Positions 48,497 through 62,676 are shown, counted from the stretch's first letter. The stretch is DNA of 64,000 nucleotides from Paratinospora sagittata (GCA_035771175.1 CM069607.1:6863501-6927500), one strand, 5' to 3'. Notes: generated by a model not told the origin, from the letters alone. A program made the numbers and translations.

Positions 48497-51400
48497 ATGG
48501 CTTCTTCTTCTTCGACTTTTTTTCCGGCATTTACTGCTTCAATTGGAAGCAGAACTCGGTTCGGGACCGAGATTCGGTCGCCGGGACGGAGTCTTAGTCG
48601 TCGGAGCGGTTTGCTTCGTGGCCGGAAAGTTGTTCAATTGAAGGTGCGAAAGTCGGAGATTGTGGATTCCTTGGACACGGATGTTTCGGACATGAGCGTT
48701 AATGGTGATTTTGCTTCGTTTGTGTGATTTTAAAAAAAAAAAAATTTGTGTTATTTTGAGTGTTTTATTGATTTTTTAGAAGGTTTTTTTTTGTGGAAAT
48801 GATGTTCATGTATTTCACTTGTGGTTATTTGCTTGTGAGTGTTTCTGCTAATCTGTCTTAAAGCATAGGTCTTAAAAACAGGAGTTTTTGGATAAATTCC
48901 TACATAAATCAAATAACTTATGTTGAATTTTAACTTCTAGAAGTGAAAAAAAAAAATGATTTTTTTTTTTTTATGTATTTATGTTTTGGTGTTAAATCTC
49001 TACAGCTACTGCGAAATAGAGTTAAACCCAATATTGCCCAAGTTCTAATGAGGACTCTAGATAGTAACAGTTTAGGAATTGGGAAAGTATGAAATGTGCT
49101 TCATGTAGAGGTAGTGCCTCCGGTGTGACGGAAAGTACTCATCAGTTCTAACACTGAGGCAAGGTTCGAGTCACAGTAATCAGCCTCCCAGAATGGGATA
49201 AACTTGGGTAAGGCTGTCTAGTTGTTCGCGGGATTTTTTATGGGCACTGCTTACAAATACTACAGAATGTTAGTTGTGCCACAATTCAAGGAGGCCATAA
49301 ATGAATCAGTGCAACTAAAACAGAAGGCTTATTATCATTATCATGACCTATTCTTTGTTTGGAACTTCCAATTAGTAGGTTCAGTAACTAATTGTTAGAC
49401 TCTTTTTTTGTTAGTAATTCTCAACCTATGTGGAAGGGCTTCTTTTCAGTGTTTTTATTCTTATTTTACATGACAGATAGTTTCCCTCTCTTTCTTTCTT
49501 TTTTCATTTTTTTTATTCATTATAACATCAAATGCATGGTTCATCTGTTCAGCTCCAAAAGGATTGTTTCCACCAGAACCTGAGCATTATAGAGGACCAA
49601 AATTAAAAGTGGCAATTGTAGGAGCTGGACTAGCGGGGATGTCAACTGCAGTGGAGCTTTTGGATCAAGGACATGAGGTTCATATGAATTTCTTTTCTTT
49701 TGTTTTATTCCTTCAACGTCTTCACATGTGCATAAAAAGTCTCCGTCTGCTACAATTCAATGAAATACTCAGGTTCTGTGGTTGTCCTTTCCCAATGATT
49801 TTGGTTAATTTCAGTGAGAGCAACTTCCAAAGAAACACTTGTGAAATTGGATAGCTAACATACATGGTGACACACTGTGCTGTTAGTTCATTCTACAAGA
49901 TGGAGAGGTTCCATTTTCAGTTTCTCATTCATTTTGAGACCAAGCAGATATAGTTATCATGAAAAAAAAGAAAAAAAGAAAAAAACCCTTTATAAGATAA
50001 CCACTATATTGTTCATATCAATCATTTTGAAAATGCACATGATTTGTTTGATTGACAGGTTGACATATACGAGTCGCGGTTTTTTATTGGTGGGAAGGTG
50101 GGTTCCTTTGTGGATAGACGTGGGAACCATATTGAAATGGGGCTTCATGTTTTTTTCGGTTGCTACAATAACCTTTTCCGCTTGATGAAAAAGGTGAAAA
50201 CCGTTTACTCTGCTATAGTGATAATATTCAGTCTATTCTTTATTCTTTGTAAATTGCTGCTCAGTTTAGCTGGGAAACAAAAGTCAAGGCATGTGCAAGC
50301 ACTGGGAAACTATGGAAGTCAGAAATACTGATCTCGTAGCTTAATTTGTGTTGGAGTCATAATTTTTTATTGCTTAGTTACTAAAGGCAGAGTAGATAAA
50401 GGTAGAGAAATTTCAGGTTCCTTGGGGTGATAGGAAAACATGACGATTCACTATCCTGACTACTGATTAATATGAGTGCCTTGCTTGTTGGCTTCACTTT
50501 TCCCTGTGAGGTATTTGATCATGTAATGTTGCTGTTGTGTTGTTGGCTCTTATGTGCTACACTTCAGGGAGACAGTTATCGCTAGGCTTCAAGTAATTGG
50601 TGTACAGTTTAAAACGTACCAAATTGTCATTGTTTTTGAGCATTTTTTGGTTCATTAATTGTTGGGCAAACAGTTGAGCCTCCTGCTATTATCATTAAAC
50701 TATACTTCATCTCTAACATTTGCAAACTTTCAGGTTGGTGCAGACAAAAATTTACTTGTGAAGGATCATACTCACACTTTCATAAATAAAGGGGGTGAAG
50801 TTGGCGGTATGTTTTTCTGTCCATCTCATACAAGATTTGACTCAACAGATTTCTGTCTGTTAGATTGTCTTATATGTAGTATCATTTTCCATCGCAGAAC
50901 TTGATTTTCGATTTCCAGTGGGAGCACCATTACATGGTATTAATGCATTTCTGACTACAAATCAGCTTAAGGTAATGGCTTTGACTCATACTTACGACTA
51001 ATTATTTCGTCCTTTCTATCTGTGTCATTGTCCATACCCAGTTTCTTCAATCAACATTATGGAGCATCTATTTGTTCTTTTTCCATATTGTCTATTCATG
51101 CAAGTGCATTCTTTGCATCTGCACAAGTTTGAGTTCAGTGCTTCCCAAAGCTATTTCTTAGGGTTGGATTTTCAGTTGTGTTTTGTGTTTCTGAGTAAAC
51201 ACCTAAAATTGGAGTTTTAGTCTATAATAAAACCATGAGTAATGTCAGCCAGTGAAAAATCATCTAGTGTACATCTTTGACTCATGGAAGCACTTTCCCA
51301 CTTTCTGTTTCTCTTCTGAGCACATTAATTTATCCTGAAAATGGTTGTGTTTTTGATGAAGGATATTAAGAACACAAGAAAAGATGGTGGAAACAGCAGA

Positions 51401-54400
51401 CTCAGTTTTCCTGTTTGGGAGTTCCTTCTCTGCACATCTTATGAATAATTTGTATTCTATTGTGCCAACTATTCTCTTTGCGCCATTAAGGTTATACCTG
51501 TGGTGCTTAATTGGCAGAATTCTTCTTAGGCCAGTTAGAAAATCTCATTGCTCCCATGTGCTTGATCCTAAAGTAACAAAGAATAATAGAGAAAATGGGC
51601 AGGAAAATTTCCAAAAATCTTGCAAAAAATAAAACTGAAATATAGAACCTGTAACCCCTCGTAATGAATGGTTCCCTCGCTTTCCATGTGGGATCGAAGG
51701 AGTTTTCCTTTTGTAGGGAGAAGGGGAGGTTGGTTCGAATCATTGTGAAGGTTACGAATCGTTCTTTCCAGATTGACGTAGGTGTGGACTCGGCGCTTTG
51801 GCTTTAGAGTTTGGATGTAAGGCATTCTCAACCCCACTCTTGTAGCAACGACAAATGAACATGCATGGACGGTAGTGGTGTGGTTTTTCTTAGAAGACTA
51901 AGGAGCGATAAAGGGTGGTTTTTTTCGTATTCTTCGGTTTTGGAATGGTGTATCTAGGGCGGTAATCATTCTGGACGATGGGAGGTGTGGGGGATGGACT
52001 TCTTTCCAGCAAGGCTTGTTCCACATTTTGACGGAGAAGATAAATGTCCCAATCACGAAAGCTGTGTTGCCAATGCCTGGTAATCACAAACAGGGTGTAG
52101 AGAAGGCCAAATTGCTAATGAAAGAGTCCAGAGGTAAGGCATTAGCTTCACCGAAAGGGGTGGTGATAGATAAGTCGAAGACGAATACGTCCAAGGGCAG
52201 GATTGACGTTCCTCTGAAGAAGGGATTTCCAGCCAAACATAAGGACTTATGTGTGAATTACAAAACTAAGTGCTTTGTTCCCGTTCGTTACACTGCGTGG
52301 TCGAAGATGTAAATCAGTTATAATTTGGTTTTCACTAAAAAATGGGAGTATGCGATTGTTATATTCAAAACGGTGCCGTCGGAACGATGGGGTGCTGTTA
52401 AAAATACAGTTTCTGGCATTTTGGGAAGAGACACTTTCTTGTAGGTGATGTCGGACGAAAAGGCGGTACTGTGGTGCGCAAACCAGGCTGAAAGGGAGAA
52501 GATGTTGGGTGAGCTTGGCCCTCGGGGGATGAAAGTTGCTTTGTGGAATAGGGAGATCCAATGGACGAACCCTTGCTTCACGTGCAACGAGGAGTGGATT
52601 GAGATCAACGGAATTTCGTTGGAGCTGTGGAAGCTGGATTGTTTTCAGATAGTCGGAGATGCTTGCGGCGACCTATTGCAGGTCCATGACGAGTCTCTGA
52701 AACTCGTTTCTCTACGATTCGCCAAGATTAGGGTACGAGGATGGCTGGACGGTTATGTTCATTCTTACCCTATCATCTCTTACGAGGGGTTAGACTACGA
52801 ATTGCGTCTGTTCAGAATCAAGGTTAAGGAAAAATGGGAGTCAAGAACATGCCTTCAATGGGTCGTGTTCAACCTGTTCGCCGGGGAAGACGATCGGAGA
52901 TGCGGCGAGCACTGCTGAGCTAGGAGAGACTTGCGCTAGCCTGCGGGCGCCACGTGTGAGTCTTGTACCCAGGGCAACGTGCATGCCTGGCGTAGCTGCA
53001 GACAGGCCGTCAGGCCAGGATGTACGTGGCCAGGTGTCGTGTGGAGTGCGGTCTTCTCCTAACTGCCACAAAGCTATTGGAAACCTCTAGAAAATGAATG
53101 TGTGAGTGCTTCCGGATCGCAAGAACGATATGAGCATGCATCGAGCAGAGCAAGGGTTCTTGGTCTGGAAGAAGTAGGTGGATCTTATGATACAGGCTTG
53201 AAAATTAATGGGCCGGAGCACACAACCATTGATGGGCTTCTAGCGGACGGTGGGCTGGATCAACACGTAGGGGTACTCTCAGGTCCAGGTCAATTTTGCA
53301 ACGAGGCCCAAAACATGAGTCAAGGGCTAGGCTTGGCACTGACCCAGGTAGCAGTTTCACTTGGCACTGAAGAGGACCACGTGGTATCAATACATCACGT
53401 GACTGGAGATCGGTATTTACAGATGGTTGGCTCTGTGCAGCTATCAGCTGAAGACCAGAAAAGAGAAACCGAGAATGGAAGCTCGTATAATGGAATAACC
53501 AACGAGAAGCGATATTCTTCTTTCCGCAAGGGGTTTATCCAGATTTCCCAGGAGGGTTCTCTTATAGAGGCGAATCATAGAAGATGTAGGGGAGGGACGC
53601 TGTCTTCTGATAAGACGAACCAACTATCTGTGAAACCTGACATATCTCGGGGGAAAATGAGATGCAATCGGCTTGCAGCTGGCCCGGCTCACGAGCACGG
53701 GGAACTGAGCGCGAGTGATACGGACAAGGCCTATGATCTCAGTGGTGATGGGTGGCAAGGATTTTCTGATGATGGGGGCCTCGCCGGTAGTGATACAGAT
53801 GCATCTGGAAGTGGCGATGATTCAAACGACAGTGGTACTGATGGCGGATGCGATTTGGTTGAAACTTTCTTTGCCACAATTGATAGTCAGGTACGCAATG
53901 CTTTTACTTTAGAGGGTTATTCTTCATCCCCTGTTGTCTTTTGTGTTCCTTGCTCTATTTCTTCTCCCCAAAGTCACGCTGCAGCTGTGTCTAATTCATC
54001 GAGTCCCTCAAATATTCAGAACCCAAACTCTTTACAACAGCCTAACCTTAGTGCCAGTGGTCTGAACCAAGCCCGGGTTTCAATACAGTGCAATCGTTAT
54101 GAACCTGGCTCTCCAAGTTCTGTTTCCAAGGTTCTGGTTGATACTGGTAGTCGTGCGGTGGGCAGTTCAAGATGGCAATTAGAGGGGGAAGCTATTATCG
54201 CAAGAAACGACCGATAATTATATGAAGAGAATGGACATTAAGGCCAGTAAAGTCCAGCGAAAGCTTATTCTTGAAGGGATTAAGAATTTTAGGGGCTCAT
54301 CAAGTCGGGATTTCCTCAAAGCAGGGATTGGTAAGCGGGATTCGAAAGTTTTCTCTTGGAATATTCGTGGGAGTGGCTCAAGCTCAAAAGGAAGTATAAT

Positions 54401-57400
54401 TAGAAGTGTTATAAGGAAGGCTAAACCAGACATTATAATTTTACAAGAAACAAAGAGGATGCGAATCGATTGACAATTTATTGGTCAAATATGGGCCACT
54501 CGTTTCAAAGGGTGGCCATATCTTCCTTCAATAGGGGCAGCTAGGGGTATTCTCATTGCTTGGGATTCTCGATGTTATGATGTTGACGAATGCTTATTGG
54601 GCAACTTCTCAGTATCTATTAGAGTCAAGGATGCGACTCTCAATTGTTGTTGGTTACAGGCGTTTATAGTCCATCATCCCATCATGAGAGACGATTTTTT
54701 TGGGATGAATTGGCGGGTTTGGCAGTGATCTGTGATGGGGGATGGTGTGTAGCTGGTGATTTTAACACTACTAGATTTGTAGGAGAAAAGCTGAACAATA
54801 CACGCCTTACTCAAAGTATGCAAGATTTTGATCAACTTATTTGTGAACTGGAACTTCGAGACCTTCCTATGCACGGGGCACAATTTACTTGGTCTAACTT
54901 TAGATCTGCTCCATTTTGTGGGCGCCTCGATAGGTTCCTCTTATCATCTCAGTGGTATCAAATGTTTCCTTCAAGTCGTCAAGAAGGGCTTAGGAGGCTT
55001 ACATCTGATCACAGGCCTATCATGCTTGACACCGTCAGTATTAAATGGGGACCACCTCCATTTAGGTTCGAGAATATGTGGTTCTCCCATAAAGAATTTT
55101 TGCAGAAACTAAGTTCATGGTGGAGGGATGCGGTTGCTTCTGGTAGAGAAGGTCATAGAGTCATGTCTAAGTTGAAGTTGGTGAAAGAGTCCATCAGGAA
55201 TTGGGATTGGGAAGTGTTCGGTCTAACGAGTGCTAAAAAGAAAACAGTGGAAGACATCATTTGCTCATTGGATACCATGGAAGAGTTGGGCAATTGGAAT
55301 GCGGAGTTGTCCTCTTTTCGTAACCTTTATAAAGTGGAGTTGGAGGAATTATGCATTAGGGAGGACAGGATGGCTTTTCAGAAGGCGAGTATTAGATGGC
55401 TCAAGGAAGGTGACGCGAATTCAAAATTTTTTCATAGCATTCTTAGCAATTGTAGATGTGCGAATGCTATATCTTCTATTGTCTCTGAGGAGGGGATTTG
55501 CATTGAAGGGGAGGACAAGGTTGTTGATGAGATTGTGAGGTATTTCTCAAAGGTGTATTCATCTGATAGAAGATTCAGCTGGGAGCTTGAGGGCTTGGAC
55601 TGGAGCCCTATTTTTGCATTGGAAAGCGACTGGCTAGAACGTCCCTTCGAGGTGGAGGAGATTAAGGCAACAGTTTTTAGCTGGGATGGTTCAAAAAGCA
55701 CTAGGTCTGGATGGGTTTTCACTATGTTTTTTTCAGAAGGCATGGGAGGTGGTTAAGGAGGATCTAGTTGCGGTCATTCAGGAGTTCTATCAAAATGGCG
55801 TCATAAATGCATCTATGAATGAGACTTACATTTGTTTGATCCCCAAATGCCCGAATGCTCGAAGCCTTAAGGACTTTCGTCCAATTAGCTTGGTATCTAG
55901 CCTCTACAAGGTTATTGCCAAGGTTTTATCTCTACGCCTTAGGTATGTTCTTAACAGTACGGTGGAAGACTCTCAATTTGCTTTCATTGAAGGGCGACAG
56001 ATTCTCGATGCAGTCCTTATTGCCAACGAGGCTGTCGAAGATTACAGAGCCAGGGGGAGTTGGGTGTCATTTTCAAAGTCGACTTCGAAAAAGCTTATGA
56101 TACTGTTGAATGGGATTTCCTTGAATATGTGTTATTAAGGAAAGGATTTGGTGTTAAATGGATCTCATGGATGTGTTCAGTCAGTATCTTACTCAGTTTT
56201 GGTGAATGGCTGACCGAGGGGAAAATTTGTTGTTGGACGTGGTCTTCGGCAGGGAGATCCACTATCTCCGCTCTTGTTCACATTTGTTGCTGATACATTG
56301 AGCAGGTTGATGTCTAAAGCAAGGCGTTATGAGATGGTGAAAGGGTTTCGGGTTGGGAAAGATAAGGTTGAGGTGTCCCGTATCCAATTTGCTGATGACA
56401 CCCTTCTTCTACTTCAGGGTGATGAGCTAAATGTTGCCAGTGCAATTAAGCTTCTCCACTGCTTTTGTGAGTTCTCTGGTCTAAAGGTGAACTTGGGCAA
56501 ATGTCAGATGGCCGACATTAATCTGGATCCTAGCTTGGTGATGCGGCGTGCTAATGCCGCAAACTGTTCTATTGGCACATGGCCACTACAGTGTTTAGGA
56601 CTGCCCTTGGGAGGGAGTCCAAGGTCAAGCATTTTTTGGCCCCCGGTGATGGAGGCAATTTCTAGGCATTTGGATGGGTGGCAGCATGCTTTTCTCTCAA
56701 AGGAGGTAGGTTGGCATTAATCAAATTGGTCCTACTTGCAATTCCATCTTATTACTTATCCTTATTCAAGATACCAACTGGCGTTGCTAACAAGATCGAA
56801 CGGAGAATCAAACATTTTTTCTGGGGTGGAAGTGGGGATAAGGGTCCTAGGAACTTGGTTAAATGGAAGACTGTTCAACAGTCTATGGAGGAGGGGGGTC
56901 TTGATATTGACAATATAACAAAGTGCAACATTGTGCTTTGTGGCAAGTGGCTGTGGAGATCTTTGAAGGAGAAGTCATCTTTTTGGGCTCGAATCATCTC
57001 CAGCAGGTATGACATGTTTGATGTATTGAGTGGAGGTAGTAGTGGAAGTATTTCCAGGAGACTTACTTGCAGGGGTCCATGGAAGTTTATTGCATCCTTA
57101 CGGCCGGTGCTTGCGCCCCATATTGGCTTGTCTGTGGGTAATGGGGAGTTGTTCCGATTCTGGGAAGACCGGTGGCTTGGTTCTCGATCATTGGCAGAAT
57201 CCTATCCGAATTTATATTGGCTTTCTCCCATGCATAATTAACCAATCTCTGTGTTTGTGTCTCTTGATGTCACTATCCAACCTTTTCCGTCCTACTCTTG
57301 GAACCTCTACCTGTCTAGAGCCTTGACCATTAGGGAACAAACTGAGGCCACATATTTAATTACTTCTCTCTCGTGCGTTTCTTTGTCCCACCGCCCTGAT

Positions 57401-60400
57401 ATATATGTTTGGGCTTGAGAACCAACCAGCACATTCTCATGCAAATCCCTCCGTAATGTCATGACTTCTCACTCCCATTCCTCTCGTTTCCCATTAGGCT
57501 CCATCATCTGGCACTCGAAGACACCCTCTAAGGTTAAAGTTTTTGCATGGACTTTGGCTCACAAACGTCTTAACACTATGGACGTATTGCAAAGAAAGCT
57601 CTCCACCAAATGCATTTCTCCACACTGTTGCTTACTTTGTCTGCGGGAGGGCGAGTCGATGGATCACATCTTCCTATCCTGTCGTTATGCACAACGTTTA
57701 TGGGAGAGATGGGAGGCCTTCTCCGGGAATAGATTTCGTCGGCCATCCACATTGGAGGACTGTTTCTCTTTGCACAAAGCACACATGTTTCTAGTATTGC
57801 CAAGGAAGCAACTACGATAGCTTCTTTTGCTACATTGTGGTCACTTTGGTTGGAAAGGAACGAAAGGGTATTTCAGGGCCATTCTAGAGAGACCGGACAG
57901 TTGTGGGAGTCCATAAAATTAACAGCCAGCTCTTGGGCTTACTTGGCTAATTTGGCGGACGGTGTTTCTCTTTCGGAATGGATTGGCGATTGGGGTAGAT
58001 GTTTGTTTTACATCTAGGTGTATACTAGGGAGATATATTTGGCCAGGCTCATTAGTTGTGTTAAGTTGAGTTGCTGGTCTTGGTTTTATTTTGTATAGTT
58101 TGTGCTTTTCAGTTGCTATACATCCGAAATATTATCAACATAATACATACAGTTTCTGCTAAAAAAAAAATAAAGTAACAAAGAAATTTCAGAACAAGTG
58201 CAGATGCATGTATAAAACCGCAAGTCATCGGGCTCTTCGCCACAAAATGATGATATGCATCTTGTCTAATAACCTATCTGATGGTTTCATGTCCTTGGGA
58301 ATGGAAGAGGCATGTTTCCTCAGAGTATTATTGAGTTTTGTGCTTAGTATTGAATTAATAACAGCTATGGATGCTGTTCGGGTAATTTATGGAGTTTTTC
58401 TCATCAAATTTTGTTGATTTTTACCATTGGCTTCTTGCTACTGTCAAAATTAGCAATGATGTCCCCAAGAATATTATAAATTTTGCCACTACAGTTGATT
58501 GCATCAGGGTTCTGAGGTCTCATATTTAGCTGTATATCCACTGGACTCTTTATGCATTCCATTTAAGAAAGAGAGTGAACCTGTTTGGCCATGTTTTTTT
58601 TTGTTTGAAAAAAAAAATTTCATTCTCCTTGTGAGCACAAATGCTGCATTAATAAAATGCTTTCCTAAATTACTTTAGTAATTGGAATGTGCGTATGCAT
58701 TTTCCTTTATGGATGATGCTGTTCTGTTTCTGTTTGTCTTCCTTTCCTTAGTGTGTTGCCTTGTACTACTATCTAGCAAATCTTTTTACTGAGGATTTAT
58801 GTTAATTTTAGAGTATTTGCATCTAATAAACTTCCTCTTCATAATGTTCGTATGTAGGTTTATGACAAAGCAAGAAATGCAGTGGCTCTTGCTCTGAGCC
58901 CAGTTGTCAGGGCTCTTATAGATCCAGATGGTGCAATGAAGGACATACGGAACTTGGATAATGTAATAACTCTTATGTCTCTTGAGAGCCACTTTTCTAC
59001 TCAGGCAGTATTATATTGGATAGAGAAATTTGATTTCAGATTTTGGAAGAAGATTTTCTTTCTTTTTCATATGAAATTGTGGCTGTTAAAAATGTGGGAT
59101 GGTCATGGCTTTAAGTTATCATCTGCTGTAATTTCAATAGTATATTTATCCATGTTTCCATGTGTGCTTGCAGTTCTTCCTAAAATTTGTAGATATAAAA
59201 GTATCATCAGAAAGTACATGCTGACTAAATCCATTTATTGCTCACAGATCAGCTTCTCTGAATGGTTCATGTCCAAGGGTGGTACACGCAAGAGCATTCA
59301 GAGGATGTGGGATCCAGTTGCATATGCACTAGGTTTTATTGACTGTGACAATATGAGTGCCCGTTGTATGCTCACTATATTTTCATTGTTTGCCACGAAG
59401 ACTGAGGCTTCGTTACTTCGCATGCTTAAAGGATCTCCTGATCTTTATTTGAGTGGCCCTATAAAGGAGTACATAATAAATAAAGGTGGCAGGTAATGAA
59501 GTACAATTTTTTAAAATATGTCAAATTGAACCTTTGGTTTCTTCTTTTGATGTTCTTTAACCTTACTTTTCATGTCTCTGAGATCAGAATTTCTTTGTCT
59601 GTTATGATAGGTTTCATCTCAGGTGGGGATGCAGAGAGATACTTTATGATAAATCTGCTGATGGAAGCACCTATGTCTCTGGGCTAGCCATGTCAACGGT
59701 ATGGTACATGCATACATACATATGCTTTCATCTTGACAAGGATTGTAATATCAAGAATTATATTATTGATTGCTTAAGATATAACTACATTATCTACTGC
59801 TTACATGCATTTTAACTGACTTGACAAAAAGATGCTTCTTAACTGCAATTCAAATACTTCATTGGTTTGTTTGCTGATTTAACAGTTCAACTTTTCAGTT
59901 TATGCTGAGGAATTACGCTGTTCTTCTCATGCTTTTGGTGGAGGAATTTTTTTAAGAAATGATATGTGGGTGTTATTGGTGGGGAAAAAATGAAAATGGA
60001 ATCTCTTGCCAAAGAAAATAAAAGAAAAGAAGAGAGAAAAAATCAACTAGAAAGTTCCTCAAGGCCTCAACCACACATTTTAGGTGCCTACTAAAACCTT
60101 GGGAAAGTTCCTAGAAGCGGAAAAACTAGATTAATATAGTGTAAAATTCTTGGACATGAAATATCAAGATTGCCCATACATTGATAATAATTTTCAAGTT
60201 TAAATAAGAAAAAGGAAATAATAAAAGTTACTAATAGTATTTAATTGACATTCCACATCCATTGGTCTCTCTTTAGCTGTGGGCCATTTGTTACAACTTG
60301 GAAACAATTAATGTATTCTAATACTTTCCTGTTACTATTCTTCGATTTGTTGCAGGCTACAAATAAGAAAATAGTAAAAGCTGATGCTTATGTTGCAGGT

Positions 60401-62617
60401 TTGTGGTCATACTTACTACCATATTTCTGCATTATATTTCACAAGTATGAAATTTAAGGCAGACAACTATTTTGCTTCTTCTGTCAGCTTGTGATGTTCC
60501 TGGGATAAAAAGATTGCTTCCTCAACAATGGAGAGAATCAAAATTCTTTAATAATATCTATGAATTAGTTGGAGTACCAGTAGTCACCGTGCAACTGAGA
60601 TACAATGGCTGGGTTACAGAGTTGCAAGATTTGGGAAGGTCAAGGTGACAATTCTACAGTTGCACTTGTTACTAGAATTCTGTTTCTTATGGTGGTGTGA
60701 TTCTGTTTCTACAAACTCCACATATGTTTCTTATGGTAGTCATTCACTTTCTAACTGCTAGGCAGCTGGAGCAGGCAGTAGGGTTGGATAATCTTCTCTA
60801 CACTCCAGATGCAGATTTCTCTTGTTTTGCAGACCTTGCACTCACTTCTCCTGATGATTATTACATTGAGGGGCAAGGGTCACTTCTTCAGTAAGAGATT
60901 TTCTTTTTTACATTAATTCAGAGGCAATTTAGATATATATTTGTCTTTTTAATGCATCTGTAGGACCTTGTTTTGTCGTGCCTAAGTGATGAAAATTGAA
61001 AAAAGAGGGTGAAATGCATTGTGTATTATAGGATCGAAGACTTCATTTCATGAAGAAGAAAATTGTAGGAAATGATCCTTTCATCATAACTCAGTCTACC
61101 TGTGAATTTATCTGCATGTTGAGGATTTTGTATGTGTGATTTATCACTTCCCCTCCCTTGTGACACACTATTTTACCTGAAGAACTGAACCAAAACATTC
61201 TTACTATGTCTAACTCTAACGAACAGAAGTTAGAACATTTAATTAGTTTAATGCCTTTCTCTTTGTTGAATTGGAAAGGCATGGTTTGTTGGTGAATAAA
61301 CTATATGGTTTTGGTAATTTCTTGTATATAAAAGCGGCGAAGGGGGAAATACACGTAATTGCTTGTCTTGGTTATCGTACCAATTATGCTTTTTTAAGGT
61401 GTTTAGCATGAGAAAATAGACAATTAGTGAATGCAATTCAAACACTATTATTTAATTTGTTCTACTTCTTATGTTTCTAAAGGTTCTTTACTTATGATTT
61501 GTGTTTTATCCAAATTTGGGAGGGCCTCCCTATCAAGATTCAATCTCATTCTTGCATTCATATGGGTTCTTTCGTTCTTTTTGTCTCATTTGGATTTTCA
61601 TATCATTCAACTAGAATTATGCATAAAATATAGGACTTCTGTGCTTACATTAAATCTGGCCTCTAATGCTGTATCGGGTTTTGGTTCTAAGTTTTCTATC
61701 CATGAGTTCCAGCTGGAACTCCTCTTATATGTTTTCCTCTAGCAGCGTATAAAATATTTTTCTGTTTTTGTGATTTCAGATGTGTGCTCACTCCTGGGGA
61801 TCCCTATATGCCCTTGACAAATGATAAAATCATAGAGAGAGTGGCAAAACAGGTAATTAGCTTCAAATGACATGCCTTAAATTCTCATGTACCTTTTGCG
61901 AATGTGCACACAAACGGTAATGCACTTACATCAAGATAAAATGATTAATATACGATATGTTGTGCATGTAGTTTTCCCGTCTCTTAGCCAGGCAAGATAT
62001 TGTAGTATAATATGTCTTATAAAGATGGTTATGATGCACATTAACGTGTTGGCTAACTGGTCCTCTTCATGAACTATTGTACATTGATATATCTGAACTT
62101 TTAAATGTTTAAAATTAGAAGAAAGTTAAAGGAACAGTGAACTCTATCCACCAACCAACTTTGAGTAATCTATGATCAGTATGATGTTGCCCAAGTTAAC
62201 TATTTTCAAGTCCGTACTGTCATTATCTTTGGTCCATGGATCACGTGAGGTTTCTAACCTAGAAGATCATGAGAAAATAAATTTGTTACCGCTATTAAGC
62301 CATCTGTTTATGCATGCTTAAGGCTCACCAACTCATCTATAGCATGTGTAAAAGAAACATGTTGGGAGGCTATTTGTATATAATGTTGATACCGAAAGCT
62401 TGACTTATGATATATTTTTACTTACTTCTTTACATGGCTTCTTTTTTACCAGGTTTTGGCTTTGTTCCCATCCGCGGAAGGCTTAGAACTAATTTGGTCC
62501 TCTGTCGTCAAAATTGGGCAATCATTGTATCGTGAAGGCCCAGGAAAAGATCCATTTAGACCTGATCAGAAGACACCAGTGAAAAACTTTTTCCTTGCTG
62601 GTTCCTACACGAAACAG
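48497..62617 (+). CDS. ZDS: Zeta-carotene desaturase, plastid, 13 exons visible, 3' end outside window
   Basis: Exons are 48497-48704, 49553-49677, 50059-50193, 50734-50806, 50898-50971, 58858-58962, 59248-59492, 59611-59698, 60356-60398, 60488-60644, 60762-60890, 61780-61852 and 62453-62617. All introns are GT-AG and phases join to 540 codons without a stop. A Ser/Arg-rich transit peptide covers about the first 50 residues. The FAD-binding fold begins [18 protein letters not shown] (GxGxxG at 93-98), followed by [36 protein letters not shown] and GFIDCDN. The visible part ends at [10 protein letters not shown], so the last roughly 30-45 residues (the final FAD-contacting segment) lie beyond the window. 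ZDS converts zeta-carotene through neurosporene to lycopene in plastids, next to phytoene desaturase. Intron 5 holds a 6.6 kb LINE and the last intron a copia element. Confidence 0.97.
49100..49265 (+). mobile_element. SINE-like fragment in ZDS intron 1
   Basis: GCAAGGTTCGAGTCACAGTA (box B) followed by ATCAGCCTCCCAGAATGGG and GGGTAAGGCTGTCTA is the typical layout of Au-like plant SINEs as I remember them. The copy is diverged and the ends are uncertain. Confidence 0.5.
52016..54217 (+). pseudogene. LINE ORF1 (gag-like, DUF4283-type), interrupted
   Basis: The part at 52445-52918 contains [50 protein letters not shown] and [14 protein letters not shown], which match the DUF4283/gag-like region of plant L1 ORF1. 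The C-terminal part is an open frame of 371 residues (53102-54217), acidic and Ser/Gly/Asp-rich around residues 210-250. Stops near 52311 and 52443 and just before 53102 break it into three pieces. Confidence 0.75.
54222..58017 (+). pseudogene. LINE ORF2 (endonuclease, reverse transcriptase, zf-RVT), frameshifted
   Basis: AP-type endonuclease motifs occur in order: SWNIRG near 54355, ILQETKR near 54440, AGDFN near 54750, TWSNFRS near 54890, GRLDRFL near 54915 and SDHRPI near 55005. Reverse transcriptase covers about 55690-56720, with [43 protein letters not shown] and the catalytic [10 protein letters not shown] near 56390. A zf-RVT module ([37 protein letters not shown]) lies near 57540-57690. 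The first break is the stop at about 54471; further frame changes occur near 55740, 56060 and 56270. Confidence 0.9.
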
Positions 62618-62676
62618 GTGCTCTGGTCTATGCTGACTTCTTCGTTTTGTTTAGATCAATATGGTGGCTTATTTAC

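Larger units (their letters stand above)
51584..58170 (+). mobile_element. Apparently full-length L1-type LINE in ZDS intron 5, exact 15-bp TSD
   Basis: TAAAGTAACAAAGAA stands at 51569-51583 and, identical, at 58171-58185, with a poly(A) tail (58161-58170) directly before the second copy. The 6587-bp body has a 5' leader, an ORF1 region with a DUF4283-like domain, ORF2 with endonuclease, reverse transcriptase and zf-RVT, and a 3' tail. Both ORFs carry stops or frameshifts, so it is unlikely to be active. The orientation is the same as ZDS. Confidence 0.95.

Noticed and set aside
53102..54217. 371-codon frame considered as a host gene
   Set aside because: It lies between the gag-like and endonuclease parts of the LINE, within its exact target duplication, and is the C-terminal portion of ORF1.
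58882..59496. 204-codon frame considered as a separate gene
   Set aside because: It is ZDS exons 6 and 7 read through an open intron; retention is noted as a finding instead.
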